64,000 bases of DNA from the NCBI RefSeq assembly GCF_001697145.1, contig NZ_CP012719.1, forward strand, positions 142,501-206,500. The letters run 5' to 3'. The notes below the pieces were generated by a model. It did no database searches. It saw only the letters and a program-made list of their open reading frames with translations, and was not told where the DNA came from. The stretch's first letter is position 1. The number at the start of each line of letters is the position of its first letter. Shown in pieces: positions 63,774 through 64,000 of the stretch. The stretch comes from Streptococcus anginosus. Its GTDB lineage: Bacteria > Bacillota > Bacilli > Lactobacillales > Streptococcaceae. Position numbers and translations under genes: made by a program.

Positions 63774-64000
63774 ATGAAGGAAAAAGAATTTCGTCGCAAT
63801 ATGGCTGTTTTTCCTATTGGTAGCGTTATGAAATTGACGGATTTGACAGCACGTCAGATTCGTTATTATGAAGATCAAGAATTGATCAAGCCTGATCGAA
63901 ATGAAGGAAATCGCCGCATGTATTCATTAAATGATATGGATCGCTTGTTGGAGATTAAAGATTACATTTCAGAAGGTTACAATATTGCTGCGATTAAGCG
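63774..64000 (+). CDS. glnR: Transcriptional regulator GlnR (cut by window end)
   Basis: The first 75 codons of a MerR-family nitrogen regulator: [40 protein letters not shown], then [20 protein letters not shown]. The R-R-Y-Y-E recognition region and wing (NEGNRRMYS) are typical of streptococcal GlnR. AAGGA lies 6-8 bp upstream of ATG. glnA is expected next, outside the window. Confidence 0.95.
   Translation, partial: MKEKEFRRNMAVFPIGSVMKLTDLTARQIRYYEDQELIKPDRNEGNRRMYSLNDMDRLLEIKDYISEGYNIAAIK

Overview
The window looks like the chromosome of an oral (viridans-type) Streptococcus. Evidence: low GC, a complete mevalonate pathway, the PFL/PepX/CppA/RocS gene set, antigen I/II-type adhesins with sortase motifs, and the rpoB-rpoC, pgk and glnR neighbourhoods. 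The species cannot be fixed from the sequence alone. The gene content fits the sanguinis/gordonii/anginosus side of the genus.

Layout. 1-1430 is a scrap heap of mobile DNA: a tyrosine integrase cut by the window edge, a DUF771 protein, IS fragments and a YefM-type antitoxin cut by an IS3 element but with its operator intact. 1674-8205 holds a two-gene surface-protein operon. The first protein has one MucBP module. The second is a 1623-residue hybrid with an antigen I/II-like head and tail on a MucBP stalk. A WalR/VicR-type box lies upstream. 8400-13512 is accessory: a repeat element, an unknown two-gene operon with a frameshift, a stretch rich in small hairpins, a TipA-type MerR regulator, a flavoprotein, rocS and a collapsed YdcF gene. 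13527-22150 holds a membrane glycerophosphodiesterase, EbfC, PepX, an aquaglyceroporin, an HdeD-like/permuted-papain-like fusion, CppA and a serine hydrolase.

22316-28609 carries all six mevalonate-pathway genes in two convergent blocks (mvaK1-mvaD-mvaK2-fni on plus; mvaS-mvaA on minus). A split ThrE-type exporter, pflB, dinB and a decayed IS110-family element follow. 35411-45621 is housekeeping: an S66 peptidase, dut-radA with a possible competence cin-box, gltX, dapH-dapL, 5-formyl-THF cyclo-ligase, a rhomboid protease, RlmA(II) and tyrS. 45804-57015 has pbp1b, rpoB, rpoC and pgk; a promoter and terminator pair before rpoB may define a small RNA or an attenuated leader. 57237-62150 is a classical antigen I/II adhesin with expanded A and P repeats. 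It is followed by a LysM-CHAP wall hydrolase, an ArAE/FUSC-like membrane protein and the start of glnR behind a perfect GlnR box.

The most interesting signals are: the hybrid MucBP-antigen I/II protein and its WalR box; the HdeD-papain fusion; the promoter-terminator unit before rpoB; the cin-box-like site and non-canonical radA start; the hairpin-rich stretch at 10315-10520; and the unknown frameshifted operon at 8588-9999. I see no CRISPR array and no tRNA or rRNA gene. Most function calls rest on recognising families in the translated sequence; no database search was possible.
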